From positions 1-44,775 of the IMG/VR virus record IMGVR_UViG_3300023178_002274: DNA of 44,775 bases; one strand, 5' to 3'. Position 1 is the stretch's first letter. Each line of letters starts with the position of its first letter. The notes beneath the pieces were generated by a model, which saw only the letters and a list, made by a program, of their open reading frames with translations, made no database searches and was not told the origin of the DNA. This document shows, in pieces, positions 1 to 8,308 of the stretch. The DNA is from a virus. A program made the position numbers and the translations under genes.

Positions 1-479
1 AATATTAAATGATAACTGCTCAAAATGCAAGAACTTTTTGTCTTTTCTATGTAATCTTTTGTATTCATAATAACGCCTTTTAGATGATCAAAGTTATCTG
101 TTTTCATCCATTTAGCGTACTGTTCTTTGTCATAGCCAATACAACTAAAACGTATAAAATCAATGCCAGCATCAATTACTTGCTTCATAAAATCGCCAAC
201 TAGAAAACTGCCATTTGTATACATGAAAGTTTTAAATCCACGTTTTTTGCAGGCTTCAATATACTTAGGTAAATCTTTTGCCATTGTTGGCTCGCCACTA
301 CCTTCAAGATTGATTACAGGCTTACCTGGTAGTTGATCAAGAATTTTTTCGAATTGCTCAAGAGGCATTTTGCGTGTCCATTCTTTTCCACGACCGGTAG
401 TTTGAGGACACATATCACAAGTGTAATTACATCCACCAAACACTTCTACAACAGCTCTTTCTAAATTAGGCAATTTCAA
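1..479 (-). CDS. Radical SAM protein, partial (C-terminus off the left edge)
   Basis: The translation shows a CxxxCxxC iron-sulfur motif (CNYTCDMC, residues 17-24) followed by an EGSGEP stretch resembling the SAM-binding GGEP motif, so this is a radical SAM enzyme. About 159 residues are in the window and the rest lies beyond base 1. An in-frame TAA at 483-485 closes the frame upstream, and the only start codons before the cysteine motif are TTG at 477-479 or TTG at 471-473; the first has AGGA about ten bases upstream. It overlaps the end of the preceding gene by 14 bases, as expected in this tightly packed operon. Unlike the two paralogues at 2036-4781 it has no room for N-terminal cysteine motifs, so it belongs to a different subgroup. 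The substrate is unknown; a role in modifying a sugar or peptide with its neighbours is inference. Confidence 0.8.
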   Translation of the reverse strand, partial: MKLPNLERAVVEVFGGCNYTCDMCPQTTGRGKEWTRKMPLEQFEKILDQLPGKPVINLEGSGEPTMAKDLPKYIEACKKRGFKTFMYTNGSFLVGDFMKQVIDAGIDFIRFSCIGYDKEQYAKWMKTDNFDHLKGVIMNTKDYIEKTKSSCILSSYHLI

Positions 480-1254
480 TTTTTATATCCTTGTCTAAGT
501 ATGTAGTTGTTAGATATGGTGCAAGCAAGTATGCTTTTAACACACCTCTTAAATTTTTTGCATAAGCAAACACTGTGTTTTCTCCAGTATCCCAATCAAC
601 ATATTCTTTTGTAATAGTATCAAAGTTATGGTTTAAACTTGTGTTCATCCAAAACTTTTTAACTTCAAAGAAAATATTTTCTGTACTAATATTCATAGCA
701 GTTTGTTCAAAATGAACATGCGGTATAAGAGATCCATGATCTGCTGTTAACATCATTGCTATTTCTTTGTACTTATAGTAATCATGTAACTCGGTTTTGT
801 TGTTAAAAATACGTTTCCATTTTACTTTTTTGCCACCAGTATTAAATGCAAGGCATTCAATTTCATCTGGTCCAAACAAGTCTAATACTTTATTTCTAGA
901 TCCGCCCGGATGAATAAACCATTTTGCTGTATCTGCATTGCCTCTTGACACCCAGTGAGCACCTACAGGATTTTGCATTTTTCCATCACGCAGAAAGTCT
1001 CTAGTTAACCAAACACACTTAATATATGACTCTGCGTTTTGTGCCCAACTAGTCCAGCTTTGCTCTTTAAAGTACTCTGGATAATGATGTACACCTGTTT
1101 CAAAAAATCTTTTAATATCTTTAATTAACTGTAGGGTGTCAAACTTAATATCTTTTTTTGGTATGTCCAACAAACCTAAATGTTCTTCAGCATGTTTAAA
1201 CTTATAGAATAAGTTCCAGTGTTCCTTTGGCATTGGTAGTGTTTTATAAATCAT
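466..1254 (-). CDS. Hypothetical protein in accessory operon (262 aa)
   Basis: I do not recognise this family. The 262-residue product is rich in aromatic and charged residues, has no signal peptide or membrane segment, and carries no motif I can name; a central stretch around HWVSRGNADTAKWFIHPGG is the most distinctive. The start codon overlaps the stop of the SGNH hydrolase gene by four bases (ATGA), and its own end overlaps the start of the partial radical SAM gene by 14 bases, so it is almost certainly translated as part of the same transcript. By context it could take part in the same modification pathway, but nothing in the sequence shows an activity. Confidence 0.75.
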   Translation of the reverse strand: MIYKTLPMPKEHWNLFYKFKHAEEHLGLLDIPKKDIKFDTLQLIKDIKRFFETGVHHYPEYFKEQSWTSWAQNAESYIKCVWLTRDFLRDGKMQNPVGAHWVSRGNADTAKWFIHPGGSRNKVLDLFGPDEIECLAFNTGGKKVKWKRIFNNKTELHDYYKYKEIAMMLTADHGSLIPHVHFEQTAMNISTENIFFEVKKFWMNTSLNHNFDTITKEYVDWDTGENTVFAYAKNLRGVLKAYLLAPYLTTTYLDKDIKIEIA

Positions 1255-2051
1255 AATAATTTTTTAACTTCCTCTGCAAAAATTTTATGAGCTTCAAGGT
1301 TGAAATGCCCTCCTGGCATTTTTGACATAGGAGGAGCAATCAAAGACATATTAAGTTTTATGTCGAGGTGTTTTTTAAGTTCGTTTATCATAGGAACACG
1401 CTCATCTTCTTTGTACCAATTATTAATATGTGTTAAACTCCAGTTCCATAAACAACTATCAAGCAAATATAATTTTATTTTGTTTGCTCTACAGTATCCA
1501 ATAAGTCCTTGTATACTGTTCCACGAGTGGTAAAACAAATCTACAGTGTTATGATGCAGATACCAATATTCAGTAACTGCATAATCAGGACCTTTGCCTT
1601 GTGTAAGTGTATGACTGTAGAGCTGTTTAAACGGTTCTTCGTAGTTATTTTGAGTATGCGAACTAGGATGAGCATAACGATCACAACTAGTTAACATTAC
1701 TATTGCTGTAAGATTCTTACTTCCTTTTAACTTTTCTAGTTTATAAATTGTACGTAAACAAATTTCTTGATTACTTAATCCACCATTAGATATATTATAA
1801 ACAGTATTTTTCTTATTATTTAAATATGCCGGCCATGCCATACTTTTTTCTAATTCATAGTATTCAAATCTTTTGTCTCTAGGTAACGCTTCTACACAAT
1901 CTTTAAACTTCCTATCCAGTTTTTGAAGATACGGAGGTATTTCTGTGGTATTATCTATACAGTTTTGCGTATACCCAGGAATTAAATTGTCAGCCGCCAG
2001 TTCTACACCTGCTGTAAAACTATCTCCAGCACAAACTATTGTTCTTCCCAT
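1251..2051 (-). CDS. SGNH/GDSL-like hydrolase
   Basis: The N-terminus has the block I signature of SGNH hydrolases, GDSFTAG, placing the nucleophile at Ser11. A glycine-rich NGGLSN segment is a plausible block II, and a GGHFNLEAH stretch near the C-terminus (His249) resembles block V. The usual catalytic Asp two residues before that His is Gly here, and no clear GxND block III is visible, so activity may be altered or the acid may come from elsewhere. Family members hydrolyse esters, including acetyl groups on sugars, which fits a neighbourhood of glycosyltransferase-like genes; this role is inference. At 266 residues it is of ordinary length. It overlaps the upstream radical SAM gene by 16 bases and the downstream gene by four. 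Confidence 0.75.
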   Translation of the reverse strand: MGRTIVCAGDSFTAGVELAADNLIPGYTQNCIDNTTEIPPYLQKLDRKFKDCVEALPRDKRFEYYELEKSMAWPAYLNNKKNTVYNISNGGLSNQEICLRTIYKLEKLKGSKNLTAIVMLTSCDRYAHPSSHTQNNYEEPFKQLYSHTLTQGKGPDYAVTEYWYLHHNTVDLFYHSWNSIQGLIGYCRANKIKLYLLDSCLWNWSLTHINNWYKEDERVPMINELKKHLDIKLNMSLIAPPMSKMPGGHFNLEAHKIFAEEVKKLL

Positions 2052-3394
2052 GAGTCATGTACTCCTTTACAATATTCATAGAAATCTGCATACTGTGGAA
2101 ATGTCTTAAGCAAGTTTGTTCCTAGTCTTTTATCATTTTCTGTAAAGAAACTATAAAAGTCTCGTTGTCCGTTTTTAATTTTCTGTGGGTCTACAGGATT
2201 TTGATACATATAATCTCGTACACGTTGCATTTTAGCAACTTCTACATCTGTAAAATAATCGCTATTTGCTTCCATATACTTTAAATGCTCGTCCATATAG
2301 AATTTAAAACTATCAGGTAAAATGTTTAGCATCCAATGAGGCGGTTCTTTTAAGTAAGGCGTATCAAATCCAATTGCATCTTTGCCATACTGTTTACGCC
2401 ATTCAATTACTTTGGCCAGGAAATTGTCAAATGTAGCAACACACAGCACGTTAAAAGTACACATAATGTTTACTTTGAATCCACGTTCAATTGCTTGTTT
2501 AAAATTGCGTTCCCAATGATCGCATTTTAAACCTGTACGCATATACTCTGCTTGTTCTCCCCAACCTTCAATTGATGTAAACAAACTAAACTTACGAATT
2601 TTCTTTTGTTCTAATAAACTTTCAATCCTATCATACAGTCTATCAATCTTGTTCGTTGTTACGCCAAGATTACTGTTTAAACTTATTTCTAGTTGCGGTG
2701 CAGGTTCTTTCTCGAGCAAATCAAAAAACTGCATAGCACCCGGATTCATTAAAGGCTCACCACCTGTAATTCTTAGTGTATGCAAATCTTTACGTAGGTC
2801 GGGCCACCATTTCCAAAATGCTTCAATATACGGATTTTCATCTTTAGGTGCATAGTAACGTCCGTTGTCTAAGAATTCAATACCATATTGATTATATGTT
2901 AGATCATAATTACCATGTTTTTTGATTTCATCCATCCACAGTGTGCTTGCTTGTGGGCAACAGTAACCGCAACGATAGTTACATCCGTTGCCAAAACTAA
3001 CTTCAAGATACTTTGGATTTACATTTTCAAGATAATTTAGTTTTGCTAGATTTTCAATTTCTGATTCTGCCCAATCACTCGAACTATGAATCATTCTATC
3101 CGAAATTTGATCGCCTTCAAGATCTTCAATGTTCCAACAATAATAACATTCTTCTGGACGGCCTCCTTCGAGCATTGTCTTACGTTGTTGCTTCTTCCAA
3201 CTTGTATTGTGCAATGCACTAGGATCTGCTTTAATTTCATTAAGAGGAATATGCTGAGGTCTTGGATGATAACAACTGTGATTATCGCCCGTGTGTAAGT
3301 ATAATGTTTCATGCAACCATTTCATTGCACAAAATCCTACACCAACTTTGTTTAATCTATCACGTACTTCTTTAATTTTATTAACTTGCGTCAT
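2036..3394 (-). CDS. Radical SAM protein with N-terminal twitch-like cysteines (copy 2)
   Basis: The radical SAM CxxxCxxC motif is at Cys138, Cys142 and Cys145, followed by an ITGGEPLMNP segment matching the GGE SAM-binding motif. Ahead of the core are further conserved cysteines (Cys41 in CYHP, Cys83 and Cys86 in ECYYCW) that are shared with the adjacent paralogue. Such cysteines normally form a C-terminal SPASM/twitch auxiliary cluster; here they are N-terminal, as in the family known as N-terminal-twitch radical SAM proteins. Such enzymes modify peptides or sugars, but the substrate here is unknown. The 452-residue protein overlaps its paralogue by 14 bases and the SGNH gene by 16, so the group is probably translationally coupled. 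Confidence 0.88.
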   Translation of the reverse strand: MTQVNKIKEVRDRLNKVGVGFCAMKWLHETLYLHTGDNHSCYHPRPQHIPLNEIKADPSALHNTSWKKQQRKTMLEGGRPEECYYCWNIEDLEGDQISDRMIHSSSDWAESEIENLAKLNYLENVNPKYLEVSFGNGCNYRCGYCCPQASTLWMDEIKKHGNYDLTYNQYGIEFLDNGRYYAPKDENPYIEAFWKWWPDLRKDLHTLRITGGEPLMNPGAMQFFDLLEKEPAPQLEISLNSNLGVTTNKIDRLYDRIESLLEQKKIRKFSLFTSIEGWGEQAEYMRTGLKCDHWERNFKQAIERGFKVNIMCTFNVLCVATFDNFLAKVIEWRKQYGKDAIGFDTPYLKEPPHWMLNILPDSFKFYMDEHLKYMEANSDYFTDVEVAKMQRVRDYMYQNPVDPQKIKNGQRDFYSFFTENDKRLGTNLLKTFPQYADFYEYCKGVHDSWEEQ

Positions 3395-4781
3395 TCCAAA
3401 AGTCCTTTAGCTCGGGAAAAGTATTTAAAAAATCTGTTCCTCTGCGAGCATCATGCTGAGAGAAAAACAACTTAAAATTTTTCTCTGCTAATTGTTTGTT
3501 AAAATTTGTGTCTGCTGTAATCCATTGTATAAGTCTTTTAACTTTACTGATTTCAAAATCACTAAATCCTTGAAATTCGTTGCCGTCGCCGTCTTTGTTT
3601 GCTTCCATAAATTCTACACAACGTTCTAGTTCTGTAACGTGTTCAGGCATAAGTTTAGGATTTAAATAATCTGGATTTGTAAGTTGTGGAATATCAAACC
3701 AAATCATTTGTCTGCTTGTACTATATTGCTTACGTAACTGTAATATATTTTGTAAGTATTCGTAAATGCCAAAGTAACTTAGTGTATTAAAAGTAATAAT
3801 AAAAGTTAAACTGTGTCTGTCGCATTGTTCCAAATACTGCTTTACATTTTTTAACAATGTATCAAATTCTAACCCGTTGCGAATGTATTCTGCTTGTTTA
3901 CCCCAACTGTCTAAACTTGCAAACAACATAAAATGATCTACACAAGGAGCAACATCCTGCATTGCATCGATAAACTTTTGCCATTGACCTTTAGGCGGAC
4001 AACAGTTACTTGTAATACTTAAATGCAAATCTTCTTTTGGATTATTTTTTACATAGTCAAAAATCTTAAATGTGTTTTTATCCATTAAAGGCTCTCCGCC
4101 TGTCATACGAAAAGTTTGTAGTGTAGGATAAATTTCAGGAAACCATTTCCAAAATGCTTCAACATAAGGATTGTCCGGGCTGTTGTTTACCGGCTCCATA
4201 TATTGCATGTCATTGTGTTTTCTATCAGCAAGCATATACGGTCCTTGCTTATCAATTTCTTTCATCCATTCTGTGCTAAGAACAGGTGAACAATAAGAAC
4301 ACTTAAAATTACATGCCTGATTAAAATTTACTTCTACATAGCGTGGGCGAGCATTGCCGTCAATGCCTAACTGCTTTGCTTCTTCAATAAGTCCTGGTTC
4401 AAATACGTCTTTACTTCTGTATGCTCTGTCACTAAGTTGATTGCCGCTATCTTCAATCTGCCAACAAAAATCGCATTCAGGCGGACGTATACCGTTTAAC
4501 ATTAGTCCACGTTGTTGCTTTTTATGTTCTGTGTTGTGCAACGCACTAGGATTGTCTTCTAATTCTTTTAGAGGAATATGATGGCTTTTAGGATGATAAC
4601 AACTGTGTGTTTTTCCTGTGGGGATATGTATGCTTACATTAAACCATTTAGCCAAACAGAAACTAGGACTGACTTTGTTAAGTTCTTCAAATACATACTC
4701 CGCATCGTGCATGTATCTAGATTCAAACTTGCCGTCAATCTTACGTAGTTCATTTCCTTTTATATTTCTATTATACTTCAT
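3381..4781 (-). CDS. Radical SAM protein with N-terminal twitch-like cysteines (copy 1)
   Basis: This 466-residue protein carries the radical SAM motif at Cys157, Cys161 and Cys164 and a MTGGEPLMDK segment for SAM binding. It shares with its downstream neighbour an N-terminal block containing CYHP (Cys61), the SALHNT and KKQQR segments, and a CxxCW pair (Cys103, Cys106), which look like ligands for an auxiliary iron-sulfur cluster placed before the catalytic core. The two genes are clear tandem paralogues that have diverged considerably, suggesting two related reactions rather than a recent duplication. Its start overlaps the stop of the glycosyltransferase-like gene by four bases (ATGA). Twitch-bearing radical SAM enzymes often act on peptides or sugars; the actual substrate cannot be told. 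Confidence 0.88.
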   Translation of the reverse strand: MKYNRNIKGNELRKIDGKFESRYMHDAEYVFEELNKVSPSFCLAKWFNVSIHIPTGKTHSCYHPKSHHIPLKELEDNPSALHNTEHKKQQRGLMLNGIRPPECDFCWQIEDSGNQLSDRAYRSKDVFEPGLIEEAKQLGIDGNARPRYVEVNFNQACNFKCSYCSPVLSTEWMKEIDKQGPYMLADRKHNDMQYMEPVNNSPDNPYVEAFWKWFPEIYPTLQTFRMTGGEPLMDKNTFKIFDYVKNNPKEDLHLSITSNCCPPKGQWQKFIDAMQDVAPCVDHFMLFASLDSWGKQAEYIRNGLEFDTLLKNVKQYLEQCDRHSLTFIITFNTLSYFGIYEYLQNILQLRKQYSTSRQMIWFDIPQLTNPDYLNPKLMPEHVTELERCVEFMEANKDGDGNEFQGFSDFEISKVKRLIQWITADTNFNKQLAEKNFKLFFSQHDARRGTDFLNTFPELKDFWNDAS

Positions 4782-5701
4782 TCAGGATCTATTACAAACT
4801 GCTCTGTGCTGTTTCTACTTGGGTTTTTATATACTGTCTTAAAAAATTTGCTTTGATTAGGTAATAGTGGGTTAGCATCAATTGGAATTTCTAACTCATT
4901 AATTAAGTCATTGCCTAATCGCTGTATGTGGAACAATAACTCAGATCCTTTGTCTTTTTCATTTTCCCACATATTGTTTAGATATGTAAAATCACGAACG
5001 TTAATGTAATCCCAATCTGTACACATTGTCATATAAAGCCCTTGTCTTGCTCCGTAGATTGCCCATAAGCCGTTTTCTACATCTGCACCCACCATTAACC
5101 AAATCCAAAGCCTGTGTAAATTTTTCCAATGTCCGTTTAAAAAGTCTTGCTTACTTGGCTTGACGCCTTGATCAAGTGCCATCTTAACGCCTTCACGGAA
5201 GCCAGCTCTCCATGCTTGGTGTGGAGTTTCGTTATTATGCACAAGACTATAACAACTGTTTTGCTGAATGTATTTTAAATCCCAACAAAAGTCTACTTGT
5301 GCATGTGGATTGTCTGGATCGGCATTTTCGTGTGTACGCATATTAAGTACATAATCTTTAGGCCAGCATTTAAGGCCGCCATTGCCATACATAAGTCCGT
5401 TGATTGCATTTTGTCCACACCAACTAATAACACAATTTTCTAATTCTGCATTTTCATCAAAGTCTAATTCTTGTTGTAAGAAATCCGCTGATACAGTATT
5501 ATCACCATCGACTGTGATAAAGCGAGGAGTTTCACTTAGTTCTGCACAGGCTTTGTGTGCCGCATCTGATCCTTCCACACCGTGTACTCGTTTTGCCCAA
5601 GGAACTTTTGTAAGTAAATCTGCATAATTCTTTTCTGCATTGGGCTCGTCGTATGACAAGTAGATAATGTCATAGTCAATAATTTTTACCTTTTGTGTCA
5701 T
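4778..5701 (-). CDS. GT-A-like glycosyltransferase (307 aa)
   Basis: The start resembles a GT-A nucleotide-sugar-binding fold: an alternating N-terminal strand (DYDIIYLSYDEP), a helix, and then FITVDGDN with a DxD at Asp65-Asp67, the usual metal and nucleotide-diphosphate site. The rest of the 307-residue protein is rich in Trp, Asn and Tyr, with no membrane helix, so it is likely soluble. It overlaps neighbours on both sides by four bases. I infer glycosyl transfer from the DxD context and from two further glycosyltransferase-like genes nearby; the acceptor could be a host surface glycan, a virion protein or DNA. The family-level call is moderately sure; the sugar and acceptor are unknown. 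Confidence 0.6.
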   Translation of the reverse strand: MTQKVKIIDYDIIYLSYDEPNAEKNYADLLTKVPWAKRVHGVEGSDAAHKACAELSETPRFITVDGDNTVSADFLQQELDFDENAELENCVISWCGQNAINGLMYGNGGLKCWPKDYVLNMRTHENADPDNPHAQVDFCWDLKYIQQNSCYSLVHNNETPHQAWRAGFREGVKMALDQGVKPSKQDFLNGHWKNLHRLWIWLMVGADVENGLWAIYGARQGLYMTMCTDWDYINVRDFTYLNNMWENEKDKGSELLFHIQRLGNDLINELEIPIDANPLLPNQSKFFKTVYKNPSRNSTEQFVIDPE

Positions 5702-6234
5702 TTAATTTCCTCGATAACGTACTTGTCGAAAGATCCTTTAGTGTATATACTATACTCATTTGGTCTAAAAGTAAACCTAACTTGCTTAGGTTTGGTAAAA
5801 TTAACCTTAATTAAGTCTAACAAATAGTGAGGATTATCTTTTTTAGTAATACTAAACGAAAAATCTTGATCTAAAAGTGTTTTATCTTTGAGTTTTTCAA
5901 GCAACTGAGGATTTAGATTAAACACAATTATGTTTTTATTATATTTTACTGTTGCTTTTATATCGTAGTCCTCGTTTAGCTCTCTAAACTTATGAATAGA
6001 GTCATATACAACCGTTTCTTCTTTTCGATTGACTAACTTAAAATTTTTAACTTTTGTGTCATATACAACTTTATATACATCTTTGTTTTCCTTAAAAGAA
6101 AGTATAGGCTCTACTTGATCAAATTTAACCTCGATATAGTCAGTACCGTCCTCAAAACTAGGTCCAACACTTATAATGTCACCGGTCATTCTTTCAAATG
6201 TAACATACTGCGGTGGTGTAAAGTCAACCTGCAT
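5698..6234 (-). CDS. Hypothetical protein (178 aa) between glycosyltransferase genes
   Basis: I do not recognise this protein. The translation is dominated by alternating hydrophobic and charged residues typical of beta strands, with no cysteines of note, no signal peptide and no membrane segment. The N-terminus (QVDFTPPQYVTFERMTGD) suggests an all-beta domain of the kind found in virion accessory proteins, but that is only an impression. The start overlaps the end of the upstream glycosyltransferase-like gene by 11 bases and its stop overlaps the next gene by four (ATGA), so it belongs to the accessory operon. Confidence 0.72.
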   Translation of the reverse strand: MQVDFTPPQYVTFERMTGDIISVGPSFEDGTDYIEVKFDQVEPILSFKENKDVYKVVYDTKVKNFKLVNRKEETVVYDSIHKFRELNEDYDIKATVKYNKNIIVFNLNPQLLEKLKDKTLLDQDFSFSITKKDNPHYLLDLIKVNFTKPKQVRFTFRPNEYSIYTKGSFDKYVIEEIK

Positions 6235-7048
6235 AAGATACCTCTAATTTTTTAATCATTTCATCTGTAAGAAAATCGTTTTCTGTATAGTGAACAACTT
6301 CTCTTTGTTTATAATTGCCAAAGAATAAATCTCCGTCATAGTAACTAGGTATTTTTTCTTGCCAACTAAATGTTTCTTCTGACCAGCCTTGTATTTTTGG
6401 CTTCATATGAACAAATCTTGGAAAGTCTTTTGTTTTATTTGTAACTTGATCTTCAATTCCTAATAACTTAACTGCGATTGCCGCAGTTCTATCCATACTA
6501 GGTTCTTTAGGATACTTTTTAGGAGAATATTTTCCATAAAATAACTCCCAATTATTATTAATCAATTCTACCATTTTATAAAATTCTAATGCTATATCAG
6601 ATTTTTTAAAATAATGAAACGCCATATAGATGTCCGGCAGGTCATTTACATAAAACATTTCTCTGTAATAGTTATATTTTACAGGAGTGCCTCTGTAAGT
6701 ATTAATATGGCTAGTAAAATATAATTCATACTTGGCTAGATAGTCCCACCAATGGCTTATATCAGTGCAAAAGAACATATCACTGTCAAGAACAACTGTT
6801 TCTTCATATGGTGATACATGATATAACTTCCATCTATGCTCTGTAGCAAACCTATCAGTAGCAGTATCTTCCAACCAGGGTGTTTCAATTACCTCATCAA
6901 ACACTTCTCGATAGTAATTAGGAATAGGCGTATGTGTTACCAAAGAAACATTGTTTATTTTTTGTGTTTTTTTGATGCTCAAGGCACATACATATGCTTG
7001 TTTTACATAATCTAAACCTTGTGCAAAAATTAAATAGCCTTTACTCAT
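6224..7048 (-). CDS. Glycosyltransferase-like protein, paralogue 2
   Basis: The protein begins MSKGYLIFAQ, followed by LDYVKQAYVCALSIKKTQ, a pattern seen at the start of GT-A enzymes (family 8-like) where a strand leads into the nucleotide-binding helix. A VVLDSDMFF segment (Asp88-Asp90) provides the DxD metal site. It is a paralogue of the gene just upstream, which has the same N-terminal arrangement (MSKG, DYVKQA, LSPYNETILLDTD) at nearly the same spacing. The 274-residue length fits a single catalytic domain, with no membrane segment. It overlaps the upstream paralogue by eight bases and the downstream unknown by 11. Donor and acceptor cannot be told. Confidence 0.72.
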   Translation of the reverse strand: MSKGYLIFAQGLDYVKQAYVCALSIKKTQKINNVSLVTHTPIPNYYREVFDEVIETPWLEDTATDRFATEHRWKLYHVSPYEETVVLDSDMFFCTDISHWWDYLAKYELYFTSHINTYRGTPVKYNYYREMFYVNDLPDIYMAFHYFKKSDIALEFYKMVELINNNWELFYGKYSPKKYPKEPSMDRTAAIAVKLLGIEDQVTNKTKDFPRFVHMKPKIQGWSEETFSWQEKIPSYYDGDLFFGNYKQREVVHYTENDFLTDEMIKKLEVSYAG

Positions 7049-7898
7049 TTGCTAACGCCTTATTAATTGTATCATTAAGTTCGTACTTGTTCATAATATG
7101 TACATCTAAATCTTTTACTGTCAAACAAGTGTACTGTCCGTGATACCCTTTCTTTTCAATCATTAATTCTATTTTGTTATCCTGAACTTTAAGAGGAATA
7201 TCTCTATCAAGAGTGTAATACATCTTGGTTGGCAAATCTTTAACAAAATCGCCTGAAGAAAATCCGTTTAAAATATGTGCGGCAATAGCAAAAGCATGAT
7301 CGTTCCTAAAAGTTACAGTACCAACGTTGAAAGTCATTGCATAATGGTCATAATTTTCTTCAACATGTCTAAGTGTATCAAAGAACAGTTTAGCTTTTCT
7401 TGATTTTTTAAAATAAACTGCTGTTGCCCAATAAAAGTCAATACCACTATCATTAATATAATTAAATTCTCTAGTATTTCTCCATCTTGCCAAGTCAGTA
7501 GCATGTCTATTAAACATTAGGCTTTGCTTTGCATTGAAACATTTAAGTAACTGCTTGCTATTAATAATGTAATCTGTATCTAGCAGGATTGTTTCGTTGT
7601 ATGGCGATAGTTCGTAAGCCATTGATCTATGTTTATTATTAAATGGCAAGCTATTCCAATGGAATGGTCCATTATAGTAACGCTTCCATGTTGCAGATTT
7701 ACTTTTTTCTACAGAAATAATTTGATCAAACATATCCTTTTCCTTAGGATATGCTTCTTCAATGTATTCTGATTCGCTAGTGATAAGAGTTACAGGCAAT
7801 CTAAGAAATTGCTCGGAACGTTTTGCTAAAAAAATTGCTTGCTTCACATAATCAATCTGAGGATTGTTAAATGCAAAGCATATAATACCCTTTGACAT
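7041..7898 (-). CDS. Glycosyltransferase-like protein, paralogue 1
   Basis: A 285-residue GT-A-like protein. It starts with a strand (GIICFAFNN) and helix (DYVKQAIFLAKRSEQ), and has a TILLDTDYI segment whose DxD (Asp107-Asp109) is the expected metal and nucleotide-sugar site. It shares this architecture and the preceding SPY-E-T block with the gene downstream, so the two are tandem paralogues. The start codon shares one base with the stop of the 114-residue gene upstream (TAATG), implying translational coupling. The position near the front of the early-type operon suggests it is made soon after infection; its target is unknown. Confidence 0.7.
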   Translation of the reverse strand: MSKGIICFAFNNPQIDYVKQAIFLAKRSEQFLRLPVTLITSESEYIEEAYPKEKDMFDQIISVEKSKSATWKRYYNGPFHWNSLPFNNKHRSMAYELSPYNETILLDTDYIINSKQLLKCFNAKQSLMFNRHATDLARWRNTREFNYINDSGIDFYWATAVYFKKSRKAKLFFDTLRHVEENYDHYAMTFNVGTVTFRNDHAFAIAAHILNGFSSGDFVKDLPTKMYYTLDRDIPLKVQDNKIELMIEKKGYHGQYTCLTVKDLDVHIMNKYELNDTINKALANE

Positions 7899-8242
7899 TA
7901 ATCTAGTAGTCCTGAAACTGATCTGTTTTTAATTAGTTGCGAATATTCTGTATGATATTTGTTAGAGGCACTAAAGTAAACATTTGTAACCTCTGTCAAA
8001 AACTTTTCTAAGTTCTTAATTTCAAACGGAGTACCGTTGTCATCTGTTAAAACTGCTGAAGTTTGTTTTGATTGCACTAAAAAGTTAACAAAATTTACAA
8101 GATCTTTTGTGGCTGTAAATTTGCCGCCTTGTGTATAAAACACAAGTTCGTCTTGATATCTATCTTTTAGTACTTGTTTCTGATTTTGAAGTGTGATATT
8201 GTAATTTGAAAAATCTATTGCCTGTTTTAGTCTATCGTCCAT
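7898..8242 (-). CDS. Small conserved phage protein (114 aa), first gene of accessory operon
   Basis: A 114-residue soluble protein starting MDDRLKQAIDFSNYNITLQNQK, mostly helical in character with a central strand-rich part, without cysteines or membrane segments. It resembles a small protein of unknown function that I recall from marine T4-like phages, usually near structural genes; I could not verify this. It is the first gene after the consensus promoter at 8268-8296 and has a good ribosome binding site, AGGAG, eight bases before its ATG. Its stop shares a base with the next start (TAATG). It could be a virion accessory protein that happens to lead the operon. Confidence 0.8.
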   Translation of the reverse strand: MDDRLKQAIDFSNYNITLQNQKQVLKDRYQDELVFYTQGGKFTATKDLVNFVNFLVQSKQTSAVLTDDNGTPFEIKNLEKFLTEVTNVYFSASNKYHTEYSQLIKNRSVSGLLD

Positions 8243-8267
8243 AAGATACTCCTACACTGTATTGTGT

Positions 8268-8296
8268 ATTATAAACTATTTAACGGGCAATGTCAA
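8268..8296 (-). promoter_or_regulatory. Consensus sigma-70 promoter of the accessory operon
   Basis: On the minus strand the -35 box reads TTGACA (8291-8296) and the -10 box TATAAT (8268-8273), with a 17-base spacer: a 12 of 12 match to the bacterial housekeeping consensus. Transcription would start near 8262, about 20 bases before the first ATG. The promoter lies in the 66-base gap after the last tail-fibre-type gene and drives the genes from 8242 down to the left edge. The same exact arrangement precedes gp55 and gp47, so it is an early-type promoter read by host polymerase without phage factors. Confidence 0.85.
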
Positions 8297-8308
8297 GAGT
8301 TTTTTAAA

